Notes under the pieces: model-generated
Told to the model about the DNA's origin: nothing
Database searches by the model: none
What the model saw: the letters and a program-made list of their open reading frames with translations, nothing else
Origin: Pleurotus ostreatus/Saccharomyces cerevisiae fusant
Taxonomy: Eukaryota; Opisthokonta
Direction of reading: 5' to 3'
NCBI GenBank assembly: GCA_024196135.1
Contig: JAMQCK010000441.1
Coordinates: 1 to 22,884 of the forward strand
DNA length: 22,884 nucleotides
Program-made: the position numbers and the translations under genes
Shown: positions 1 to 8,662 of the stretch, piece after piece
Numbering within the stretch: position 1 is the stretch's first letter
Layout: each line of letters opens with the position of its first letter

Positions 1-1935
1 TCAGTCGTTGCCCGAGGAGCATATGTTTGCCTTACCGGCAGCGGCCTTGGAGTACGACAAGTCGTCAAAGATCTAGCATCGAAGTGAGAGGAGCTCACGG
101 TGAGAATGCGGATTCTCATACCTGGTTCACGCGATTCGCATCCGGGCACTCGACTTCAATCGGATGCGACGAACGCTTCGCATCCATCGCCAGTGCATCT
201 GCCCAATACACGTCGATGAACTCGGATGGGAGCTTCCACTCCGGGAACACCTTGTCGGTGATGATGACTTCGCCGACCTGCGCAGAGGGATGATAGTCAG
301 GAATATTCTTCACGCGAATTGATGGCAAAGAGGGACCTACCAGCGTCGCAAACCCCTCGTTCAGATACAAGTTATCCCACCACCGCATCGTCGCGATATT
401 CCCGAACCACATGTGCGCCACCTCGTGACTCACGACGCAGGCGACGAGGTTCTTGGTGGCGAAGTCCGCACGAGTGGGGTCGACGAGGAGGACGCCCTCC
501 TTGCCGGTGATGAGGCCCCAATTTTCCATCGCGCCATCATCGAAGGAGGAGGCCTATAGAAGGTACAATGATTTGGTCGTGCACGGCGAGAAGAAAGAAA
601 AAGCCCGACTAACCACCAGGATATCCAGCTTCGGCAGCGGGTACGGGACGTCGAACACTTGCTCGTACAGCGGGAGCACCTTCGCCATGACTTCGAGCGC
701 GAACTGGGTCTGCTCGATGTTGTCCTTGGTCGCTAGAAAGTGTCGTCAACACTTGAGTCAAAGTTAGCCAAAAATGCCCTGCTCACCATAAATCCTCAAC
801 GGCACTTCCTGTCCGCTAACCGGCAACGCCACCCTCGTCTCCCGATATTCGAACTCTCCATTCGCCCATGCGACGATGTACGTGCTCATCGGCGGCGTGG
901 TCGCAAAGCGGGTGATCGTCCACTTGCCGGAGGAGCAGCTGCCCGCGAGGAGGGCGGCTAACTCGGGGTCTTGCGCAGACAAGTCCTGCGCCTGTTCTTG
1001 AGACTGTTCGCCCTCCTTCGAGTTCTCGTCAGGCGCCGCAGATGTATTCGTCGTGTCAGGCGTCGCAGCCACTGCATACACCGCTTCCTTCACAACGTCC
1101 ATATTCCCCAAGCTCATCGTCCCTTCCCTGCCGATCATTGTCAGCGCGAATGTTGCCTTCAGCGCCGGCTCGTCGAAGCAGGGGAATGCGCGCCGCGCGG
1201 CGGCGGGCTCGAATTGGGTGAGAGCGTAATGCTTCTCGGCAGACTCGGCCTCATCGTTGTCGCTGAAGTGAGCTTCGGAGTTGGCGGTGTCGCCGTCGCG
1301 CGCTTCCGTATGATCCTCCTCGGCGGGCTTGCGCTCGGCGCTGTCGGTGTCGTCCTCATCGCCGTCCCCGTCATTTCCCTCATCACCGTCCTCGTCCTCG
1401 TCCTCCCACGTTGAATAGTAGTATCCCAAGAGACTATCCGTAAGCGGCGCATGGAACCGAATTGTGAGCACGGCCGTCGAGTTCGCGGCCAGATAAGTAG
1501 AGAAGATGAGGCTAAGGCGCTCGTTTTCCGCATCGAATGCCTGAGCGGAGGCGTCGATAGAATGGCCCTCGTGGTCGAGTTGCTCGGGATATGGCGCGGT
1601 GAGACTCCTGTGCTGCAGCGTCAGTATGTATCTATAGCAGGCGCAAAAAAGACACCTACACAGAAGTTATCTCCAACCCTTCGCCTGCATTCAAGACGAT
1701 CTCGTTCGTGTCCTCGAGGACATCCAAGCTGTCGACGAATGTTAGCCACGCGCCACACCATTGCACGAAAGCACTGCCGCCTCACTCACCTTATCCTCAC
1801 GAAGCCGCTGTATGTGAGCTCCTCGAGGTCGGTCTGTATCGCCAGATCATAGTGCGTTGGCCGTACGTGCCGGGGAAGTCTGAAGTTGCTTTGTTCCGAC
1901 TCTTCTGAGATTGCCGCGGCCGTCGATGAAGGCAT
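1..1935 (-). CDS. M1-family zinc aminopeptidase (puromycin-sensitive/Ape2-like), C-terminal part off window
   Basis: The enzyme removes N-terminal residues from peptides, probably in the cytosol. Exons read on the minus strand: 1935-1790, 1728-1660, 1607-787, 732-614, 553-341, 277-122 and 72-36, then an intron continuing off the left edge. The spliced product opens with MPSSTAAAISEESE, then NFRLPRHVRPTHYDL, typical of this family. GAMEN (substrate N-terminus recognition) is at about residues 392-396. The zinc site HEVAH is at 428-432 with the third ligand in NEGF (E451), so the HExxH-18-E spacing is intact; E429 is the catalytic base. Two low-complexity stretches, residues about 140-197 (very acidic) and 250-298, sit inside otherwise conserved segments. 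After HEVAH the usual Gln is Met (HMWFGN). The start at 1935 fits the family N-terminus, but an in-frame ATG at 2028 or a 5' UTR intron upstream cannot be excluded. Family membership is seen directly; location is inferred. Confidence 0.95.
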
Positions 1936-3424
1936 CGTGGTAGCCGTCGATGGGGCTGAGAAGTCTGTACAGGGAGGCGAGCAATCGTGAGGGATCCTGC
2001 GCAGACAAGAGGAAGCACAGATAGACAATATGAGGTCAAACTGCTCGCCGATTGATCAGATGGGGGTCAATCTCTTGACAAGGGAAGGACAACACGTTGT
2101 GAGAAGGAGACGAGTAACGCGCCTTATAGACGGCAGACAGGCTTCTGAGAAGGCGGAAGACAAGACCAGGGGACCCAAGGAAGGCTCGGATAGTTATCGA
2201 AATCGATGAAGCTCGGCAGCGAAGAAGGGTCACGCTGGAGTTCAGGCGAGAGCCAGGAGCTTAGCGCGCTCCGGGGAACAAGCGGCTAGTAGATACCACT
2301 CCGTGACTGATTTGGCTGCGAAACGTAGGAACACATCCAAAGTCAATGGTTTCAACCGGGAAATACAGAGCCGCGGGCGTGATCCGCACGTTTCTCGCCT
2401 GGTCATGCCGCATACGCGAGCCAGCGTTCCGATATCTATCGGGGCGACAAGCTAGGACTAAGAGCTGTGGTGCTACGCAGATGTGAGTGGACGCAGAGTC
2501 GATACACGGAGAAAAAAGAGCGGTCATGAATACAGGCCTAGGAAAGTTCAGCCCGTAAATTGGAAGTTCGACTTGGCTTGAAGTCATACGCCCACGTGAT
2601 TTGACGCGTAATATAGACGAACGCGCGTCGCGCAGGCTTTAAACGCGTACTGTACATCTCTCTTCTGTCCACAACGGAGTTTTGTCGTAACACAGGGCGA
2701 GTAAAATTCCCCACAGTTGCTCGTCACAAGCCATCCAAAAGCTCTCTGCCATCGAAGCCAGACGCCCGTGCGAGCCTTCGAGGCCTGCGAAAAAGTCACA
2801 TATAGCTCCAGAGGCTATATAAGGCCTCCGACCTGAAAATGAAACATCTTCAAAAGAAGGTGGTGGTGGGTCAAGAGCTACCGCTAGCGTCTGCATCTGG
2901 CCCTTTCGATGGTACGACAACTAACCTTTTCCCCCATGATGCGAAGGTGCTCAAATATGCTACCTTCTCTGACCAGAAAACTTACCTATCGTGGGTTCAC
3001 CTTTATAAGAGGCCGTGGTTTGGTGTGTCGACCTCGGCGTGCCACGCAGTCATGAAGGTTTGGGGTTTGTCACAGTTGCCACGTGTAGCCGAAAAAGGAA
3101 ATATTCACGTTCAACATCAAGCAGTGCCAAACACTGGCAAGCAGTCCGATACTTTGGATTTTTCCTAAATGGGATTCAGCGCTCCTTGTTCCCAGCCATC
3201 ACCAGATTCAGTCGCTTGTGGACTTTTTGCCGTCGCTGAGGTCGCGAGTCAGGCGACGCGACGACGCCGTTTCAACTTCCGGGGATCGCCGAGCCGCTGC
3301 CGTGACGCCGCGAACGCGTAAGACAGGTGGCGCTGACTAAGCTGCTGTGGTGCCGGGTTGCCGACCGTCTTCGTTCTCTTTCTTTCCACCATCACCCTGA
3401 ACTTATCTTGAACGATCCCCAGCC
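1936..3424. other. Divergent intergenic region between the aminopeptidase and bZIP genes
   Basis: This stretch of about 1.5 kb holds the two promoters. No open frame in it shows a recognisable motif, and the longest (about 110 codons, 2839-3168 plus; 2261-2587 minus) have no family resemblance. Visible elements are a TATA-like GGCTATATAAGGCC around 2812-2825 with no convincing gene behind it, CACGTG boxes near 2591 and 3081, ACGCGT near 2603, 2643 and 3314, and the GC-rich then pyrimidine-rich leader just before the bZIP start. I see no transposon ends or terminal repeats. Confidence 0.6.
3246..3340 (+). promoter_or_regulatory. AP-1/Gcn4-type bZIP sites upstream of the bZIP gene
   Basis: GAGTCA at 3246-3251 (TGACTC on the other strand) and TGACTAA at 3334-3340 match the classic Gcn4/AP-1 and Yap-type half-site pair. 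They lie about 90-180 bp before the bZIP ATG. Short sites like these can arise by chance; binding is inferred. Confidence 0.35.
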
Positions 3425-5616
3425 ATGTCCGTCGAGAGCCCGCCTCAGGCGCCGTCGTTCGGCCACCCAGGCCAGCACGACATAATTTCCGAGATTTTCA
3501 ACCTCGACCTCTTTGCCCCAGCAACCCAGAACGAATCCCATCCGTCCAGCGCCTCAAACGACTCCTCCCCGCAGTCCCAGTACTCCCACCTCGCCACCCC
3601 CAGCCCCATCAACGACCCGCTGCACACCTTCCCCCAGACGCACCCTGGCGAGTGGGACTTCTCGTCCATGTTCGGTGGCGATCAAATGAAAGACGACATT
3701 TTCGGCAGCGGGTCCGCCGTCTTGTCAGCCTTCGAGCCATCCCCCATGGTCGACGCCAACTACGCCCCGCCGACTATGGGCATCGATCCGCAGCTTATGG
3801 AGTCACCGACAGCGGAGACGGACGAGAGCGCCGAGTCTGTTACGGCGGAAGAGCAGCACCCATCGCCGCCGGAGTCACAGCCAGCTCCCAAAGCTGAGGA
3901 GAAGATCATGCTCACCATCCAACCTGTGAAGGCGGCCGGACATGGCTCCAAACGTCAGGGCACCGTCGCCAGTGGCGGTATCACAAAGACGCGGGCATCG
4001 CGCAAGGCGCCACCCCCTTCGCCTGTCGTTCATCGTGCACCGTCCCCAACTCCCTCCGACGACATGATGGGCGAAGAAGATTGGCGCCCTTCTCCTGAAG
4101 TCCTTGCGAAGATGTCGAGCAAAGAGAAACGTCAGTTGCGGAATAAGATCAGCGCTCGTAACTTCCGTATCCGTCGTAAGGGTGAGTAATCCGTTTTATC
4201 CTCGTTTTGTGACACAGGCTGACTCATCGCACAGAGTACATCACCCATCTCGAGTTCGACATTGCCGAGCGCGATCGTTTGCTCGATGCCATTCGCACCG
4301 ATCTCACGAGCACGCAGAGTGAGAATCAGGCGCTGCGGAAGGAAGTCGAGGCGCTCAAGCAGGCCCTATTGGCCGGTCGCTCTGGCGCGGTTGAACTCCC
4401 GCCTCCGAAGGAACTCGTCAGCGTCCAGGAGATGATGGAGGCCACGTCTGGCAACAACGCTCGCCCCTCCACCCCGCCCTCCTCGAGCGATGACAACCTC
4501 GTCAAGCCCAACACCCAGAAGGACCTCAGCCCGAACGCAAACTCCGCCTTCTGGGGCGGCTGGGGCATGGGCGGCGGTGTTACACCAGTGCACACCGTCC
4601 TCGTACCGTCGCCGTTCGAGAAGGACGCGCAGCGTAAGGACCTCCAGGAGAACATCAACCCGGCAATGAACGAGAATCTGAACCCGAACCTCAACGCGCG
4701 CGTCAGCGACATTGCCCCTAAAGCGGGCTTCGACGGCTTCGCTGATCGGGAGATGTTCACGATGAAGTCTTTGGATGCGTACGTGGCCTATCTCTTCTTC
4801 GATTCCCTTGTTCTGACATGAACGCCGACTAGGTACCGCATGCACCTGTGGTCGAAGATGGCTGCGAGCCACCCGCAGCAACAGCGTCCCACGACGCCTT
4901 ACTCCCCCTCTTCGTCGCACACCTCGCCATCCCCGCCTTCATCTCCTTCGCCCTTCTACACCGGCCCCGCTGCGAACCACAGCCCCTATCTGTCTGGCCT
5001 GGCCGGTGCGCTGCGTCCGGCGTACTTCAAGGCTCCCGTCACCTCGCCGTCGCTCAGCAGTCTCTTGTCCGGGAAGCACTCGGGCTCGGGTCTTTCGTCT
5101 ATGTCCTCGCTCGCGGCTGCGCTGCCGACGCCGAAGGAGGAGCGCGCGAAGCTGCCCAGCGCTCACGACGAGAAGCAGCACAAGGAGGCCGCGGCGGCTG
5201 CCATGGTCGCGTCGCAGACGGTGCTTGGCAAGCTCGGGAGTGCGTTCTGGGACGCGTTCTCAGGATCGAGTTCGGGTGGACCGTCGTCGCACGGTGGTAA
5301 GTCATCTAGCGTTAGTCATATGAGGGAATGTGAGCGCTTACATCGCTCTTCAGCGTCTCTCGACAGCGACAAGGTGCGCCGCGTGCTGGAGGGCAAGGCC
5401 GTACTCAAGGTCGTCGACGTGGATGCGGCCCCAACGCAGGCGCCGAAGTCGCCGTCGCCGTCCTTGGCTTCGTTGAAGTCCAGCACCAGTGCGCTGAAGC
5501 CGATCCGCCCGACGATTCGGGAGAAGCGTTCGTCGGAGAAGTGCGCGTCGACGATGTCGATGACGGATATGCTTGAAGAGAGCATGCGCAGTCTCAGCTT
5601 GGGCCGGAGGGCGTAG
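3425..5616 (+). CDS. bZIP transcription factor
   Basis: Nuclear DNA-binding regulator. Exons: 3425-4181, 4235-4778, 4833-5296 and 5354-5616 (stop TAG). The product is 675 residues, or 694 if the last intron (57 bp, in frame, no stop) is kept. The basic region at about 236-255 reads LRNKISARNFRIRRKEYI, matching the fungal NxxSARxxRxRRKEY signature and interrupted by intron 1 exactly at K-E. A leucine zipper follows (about 256-300) with hydrophobic residues at heptad positions and Asn in SENQAL at a core position, as in homodimerising zippers. Both flanks are long, disordered, Ser/Pro/Thr-rich segments that probably carry activation functions; a second stretch near LDAYRMHLWSKMAA is more hydrophobic. 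The start follows a CCAGCC leader. The target pathway cannot be read from the sequence. Homologues with this basic region are widespread in basidiomycetes, so it is probably a conserved regulator. Confidence 0.92.
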
Positions 5617-6508
5617 ATGGGTGGGCTGAGGTACACCGCGCAGGGTCTCCTTGTGCGGCGGACTGAGAACCATTCCTTACCGCCCAGCGTGGCGAGCGCC
5701 GGAGTGTCGCCAGCTGTTTCTTGTAGCATTGTTCATCCACATCCATCCACTCACCCATCTACATACGCACTATTCCGTCCACTTTTTCACCCTGTTTCGG
5801 ATCCTCACGTCGTCTCTCACCCTGAAGCATACTTTTACCTACCTACCTATCCTTGCGGTTATCGTCGGTGTTGCTGGCCTTGTTCCCCTCTCCATATTTA
5901 TTCTTGGCCACATCCACCCCACTCCAACAAATCAGACGAACCAATCATCAAACGTTACTGCCAGCGTCACCGTCGCCACCGCAGACTCGATTGTTTCTTC
6001 GTGCATCATAGCCATACCACTGTCCTTACCTCGCGGTCTGTTCGTTCGTTGGGGCTTTGCTTGGTCAGGCTTGCCCTGCATCGAGTTCGCCCTGCGAGCA
6101 CAACACGGCCAGCGTTGTGAACCTTTTCTTTCGTCTTTTCTCCAATCCTCCTCGTTGTGAATTCTAGCTTTCTGTCCCCCTTACCTACCGCCTACATATA
6201 TACTTACTAGTGTCATCGGTGCTCGAGTAATAGTTCCAAGAGAAGTGTAACATACAAAGTTCGTAGCAATAAAGGTTTCTATCGATGATAAGCGAGAGAA
6301 TGAGATTAGGGAAGTCAGCTCTGTGCGTACGCTCGGATTTTTGAGGGACGACAGTGGCCACCGTGGACGTGGCACGGTGTTTTAGCCTACATAGGTCCGC
6401 TCATACGGCCCCGAGCGGGTGGGCTCGGTGGTACACACATCTCGATGTTCCCTTGTAGTGTTTGTCCTGAATTGGGAGACGATGACTTCTACGTGTCGGA
6501 TGTACTTC
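5617..6508. other. 3' UTR of bZIP gene and convergent intergenic region
   Basis: After the bZIP stop comes about 560 bp of pyrimidine-rich sequence with CATC/CTAC simple-sequence tracts (for example around 5740-5770 and 5838-5850). Two overlapping frames of about 168 codons are open here only because the strand is C/T-rich. The bZIP gene (plus) and F-box gene (minus) converge on this interval. Confidence 0.6.
6268..6273 (+). terminator. AATAAA poly(A) signal, probably for the bZIP transcript
   Basis: A perfect AATAAA lies about 650 bp after the bZIP stop codon. This would make a long 3' UTR; fungal poly(A) signals are often degenerate, so an earlier site is possible. Confidence 0.4.
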
Positions 6509-7735
6509 TCATACATCTATTTCCGCCGACGGAGTGTCGCGCAGCATGCCAGGAGCGGCGCATTTCGTGAAGGCCTCTTCCCAAACTGCGCACACCCTCC
6601 TCATGCGTGCCAACAGTGGATGCGGCACCTCCTGAAGCCCGTCTGGTCCTCGAAATTTCCACCACTCCTCGCCATCCGAGGTCCACGCATCGAAGGTACG
6701 TAGAGGGCGTTCCCCCCTTACGGCGCAGGGAAATAGGACCACCTCTTGCAAGGCGGGGTACATATCCCTGTTCTCCGCCAGTGCAGTGTCGAGGGATTTC
6801 AGCTGCTCCGTGTCCGGGAGATAGACGAAGGAGTAGACGTTGGACCACTTGTGCGTATACATGACCAGCGTGCGCAACGCTGGCCAGCGGAATGAGGGCT
6901 GAGCCAAAATACGCAGGAAGCCGTCGTTATCATCGACGTACTGGCCTGCGATTGAGTTCAAAAAGTACACCAACGAAATACAAGGAGGAAGCTCACTAGG
7001 GAGTGCCACGGCGAGCAATTGCAACCTTCTAGCGGCGCTGTGAAGCAGACGCCGTGCACTCGATGACTCCATCCATTGCGCATCAAGCATCAAAGCCCTC
7101 AGGTCGCTGAGATCAACTTGGGAGCTTTGCAGCCACTGTACTGCGCGCGTCCGCATCATGCTCATTGACACGCATAATTTCAAGGTTCGCGGCTTGATTG
7201 GAGGTTGCCCAGTCTCCGCTAAGGGTGCCCTCCCAGTCTCTCCTGCATCCGTCAGCGCCAGGTGTCGCAAAGGATGCGCGCGTAGGAAATGGAAGGGAAA
7301 GTCGATGGTCATGCGCAGGCAAACCTCCTCAAGAGTCGGCAGTTGCAGCACACGCTGAAGTGCACGTTCGAGATTTCCTGCATTGGGAGTGTTCAAGTTC
7401 TGAAACACACGGCGGGCGCTGAAGAATTGGAGAGCGGATAGATAGTGCAAAATCGGAGGAAGGATGTGCGCGCAGATGCGGAACGAGGCGCCCTCGCAAC
7501 TAACGGTAAACCTCCGAACATAGGTTCCAAGGTAAGGAGATGCGTTTAGTGCAGCAAGAAGCTGGGCTGGACGAGAGGAGGCGGCCTGCCAGTCGAAGTT
7601 GATGCGTACATCGGCAAAGAGCCGTTGATGCGACAGAGTCAGCAGAGAGCGGTGCGCGCGAGCACACATAGCTAGCGCGTGTTTTTCATCTGCTAGATGG
7701 TCAAGAATCGCTTCGTTAAGCTCCGTTGGAAGCAT
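6509..7735 (-). CDS. F-box-like protein, single exon
   Basis: 408-residue intronless protein starting MLPTELNEAILDHLADE. Residues 1-45 look like a divergent F-box: LPxEL..AILDHL followed by a helix-rich segment ending LSHQRLFADVRI. This pattern is very common in Agaricomycete F-box-like proteins, which typically bind Skp1 and present substrates to an SCF ubiquitin ligase. The rest has scattered Leu-rich segments (LRALMLDAQW, LRTLVMYTHKW) suggesting a degenerate leucine-rich-repeat fold, but no clean repeat register. These families expand fast in mushrooms and most members have no known substrate. The absence of introns fits the family but contrasts with the intron-rich neighbours. Function beyond substrate-adaptor is unknown. 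Confidence 0.8.
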   Translation of the reverse strand: MLPTELNEAILDHLADEKHALAMCARAHRSLLTLSHQRLFADVRINFDWQAASSRPAQLLAALNASPYLGTYVRRFTVSCEGASFRICAHILPPILHYLSALQFFSARRVFQNLNTPNAGNLERALQRVLQLPTLEEVCLRMTIDFPFHFLRAHPLRHLALTDAGETGRAPLAETGQPPIKPRTLKLCVSMSMMRTRAVQWLQSSQVDLSDLRALMLDAQWMESSSARRLLHSAARRLQLLAVALPSELPPCISLVYFLNSIAGQYVDDNDGFLRILAQPSFRWPALRTLVMYTHKWSNVYSFVYLPDTEQLKSLDTALAENRDMYPALQEVVLFPCAVRGERPLRTFDAWTSDGEEWWKFRGPDGLQEVPHPLLARMRRVCAVWEEAFTKCAAPGMLRDTPSAEIDV

Positions 7736-8089
7736 GGCAGGTCCAGAGAGGCTGTCTTCCTTGTCTGAAAAAGACCTTATGGTGAGTACTTATGTAGTAG
7801 GCGCACTAAAAACTTGCCAGTCGTAGTAGCTAGGATTTCGGGGAGATGCCACAGTCTCCCGCAAGTTAGCAGGGGGTGGTGTTGTTGAATCCGACCCAGA
7901 CGTTGAGGGTACCGTGGAGGTCAAGAGGACTCCGCACGCAATGGTCCACCCACAATTATAACTCGGCATTTGCCGATTCGGTCACGCGCTAACCTGAGTA
8001 GTCACGTTACCTGCAGTTCAACTTTGCAGGTCAAAGCATTGACACGCCTATCGATCACAGTTTTATACCCTTGCCATTCAGTAAGCAAG

Positions 8090-8121
8090 GTTGCGCTACC
8101 CGAGAGTTGCGCTACCCGAGA
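8090..8121. repeat. Perfect tandem duplication, 2 x 16 bp
   Basis: The 16-mer GTTGCGCTACCCGAGA occurs twice head to tail with no mismatch. Likely a recent slippage duplication; no function suggested. Confidence 0.9.
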
Positions 8122-8281
8122 GAGAACATCACCTTCCAGTCAATCGGGGGTTGTCCCATTAATAAGTATGTCACCCAAAAGACCATGATACATATGTCTT
8201 TGATCTTGCTTTTACCTCGCTCATGATCAGCTTTGCAGTTTATGGCATGATACGCTGAACTTGTTGAGTAATCGGCCAGGG

Positions 8282-8288
8282 AAAAAAA
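8282..8288 (-). terminator. RNA polymerase III terminator of the tRNA gene
   Basis: Seven A on the plus strand, so seven T on the transcribed minus-strand copy, 14 bp beyond the tRNA 3' end. A T run of this kind is the standard Pol III stop. Confidence 0.85.
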
Positions 8289-8302
8289 GGGAGTCACACA
8301 AA

Positions 8303-8374
8303 TGGACGTTAAGGGGTTTGAACCCTTGACCTTTCGCATGCAAAGCGAACGCGCTACCGCTGCGCCAAACGCCC
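8303..8374 (-). tRNA. tRNA-Ala (anticodon UGC)
   Basis: The minus strand folds as a full cloverleaf of 72 nt without an intron. The acceptor stem GGGCGTT pairs with AACGTCC and contains the G3:U70 wobble, the identity mark of alanine tRNAs. The anticodon stem TTCGC/GCGAA encloses TTTGCAT, giving anticodon UGC. The T arm AAGGG-TTCAAAC-CCCTT is perfect, and the discriminator base is A. The D arm carries the A box (TGGCGCAGCGG) and the T arm the B box (GGTTCAAACCC). A T7 terminator follows. Confidence 0.97.
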
Positions 8375-8437
8375 GATAAGGGGTGTAGAGTACTGTCAGC
8401 CAACCCTCGATCCTTCTTCATTCTCACGGACATTCAG

Positions 8438-8459
8438 CTATCCGCCGTCTATCCGCCGT
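8438..8459. repeat. Tandem duplication, 2 x 11 bp
   Basis: CTATCCGCCGT occurs twice in direct succession between the tRNA and the acyltransferase-like gene. It lies in the presumed acyltransferase promoter. No match to a named site. Confidence 0.8.
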
Positions 8460-8662
8460 TTCCTTTTTCCCTTTATCTTGACCAACTCGCATTTTTAAAC
8501 GATGTGGATGATTACTGGGGTGAGGCTACCGAAACATAACCAGTGTACGCCGACAAGCGCATCGGCAACTCAGATGACGATGGCATACTTGGCCGCCTGA
8601 TAACGACCCTCACTTCGTTCTCATCCCCACGGTGCTTGTCCCTCTCTGCGACCATTGTCTCG

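Larger units (their letters stand above)
7736..8302. other. Intergenic region between F-box gene and tRNA
   Basis: No coding signal. It holds the presumed promoter of the minus-strand F-box gene and a perfect two-copy 16 bp repeat at 8090-8121. A short poly-A run at 8282-8288 belongs to the tRNA terminator. Nothing else stands out. Confidence 0.6.

Noticed and set aside
2261..3239. Several 65-110-codon frames on both strands of the divergent intergenic region
   Set aside because: No start context, splice pattern, motif or composition distinguishes them from chance frames.
4366..4920. 184-codon minus-strand frame opposite the bZIP gene
   Set aside because: Arg/Val-rich shadow of the bZIP exons; it crosses the bZIP intron.
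5617..6160. Two overlapping plus-strand frames of about 168 codons, one with a hydrophobic stretch resembling a membrane segment
   Set aside because: They start at or just after the bZIP stop, are made of C/T-rich simple sequence and match no family. They are best read as the bZIP 3' UTR.
8090..8121. The 16-bp tandem repeat contains GCGCTACC, as in the D arm of the nearby tRNA, suggesting a tRNA-derived fragment
   Set aside because: Only eight bases match and no other tRNA part is present. Simple slippage is sufficient.
8444..8456. 13-mer CGCCGTCTATCCG shared by the acyltransferase-like promoter and the promoter of secreted-protein copy A
   Set aside because: In a 23-kb window several exact 13-mer pairs are expected by chance over both strands. 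The motif lies in different orientation and context, so no shared control is claimed.
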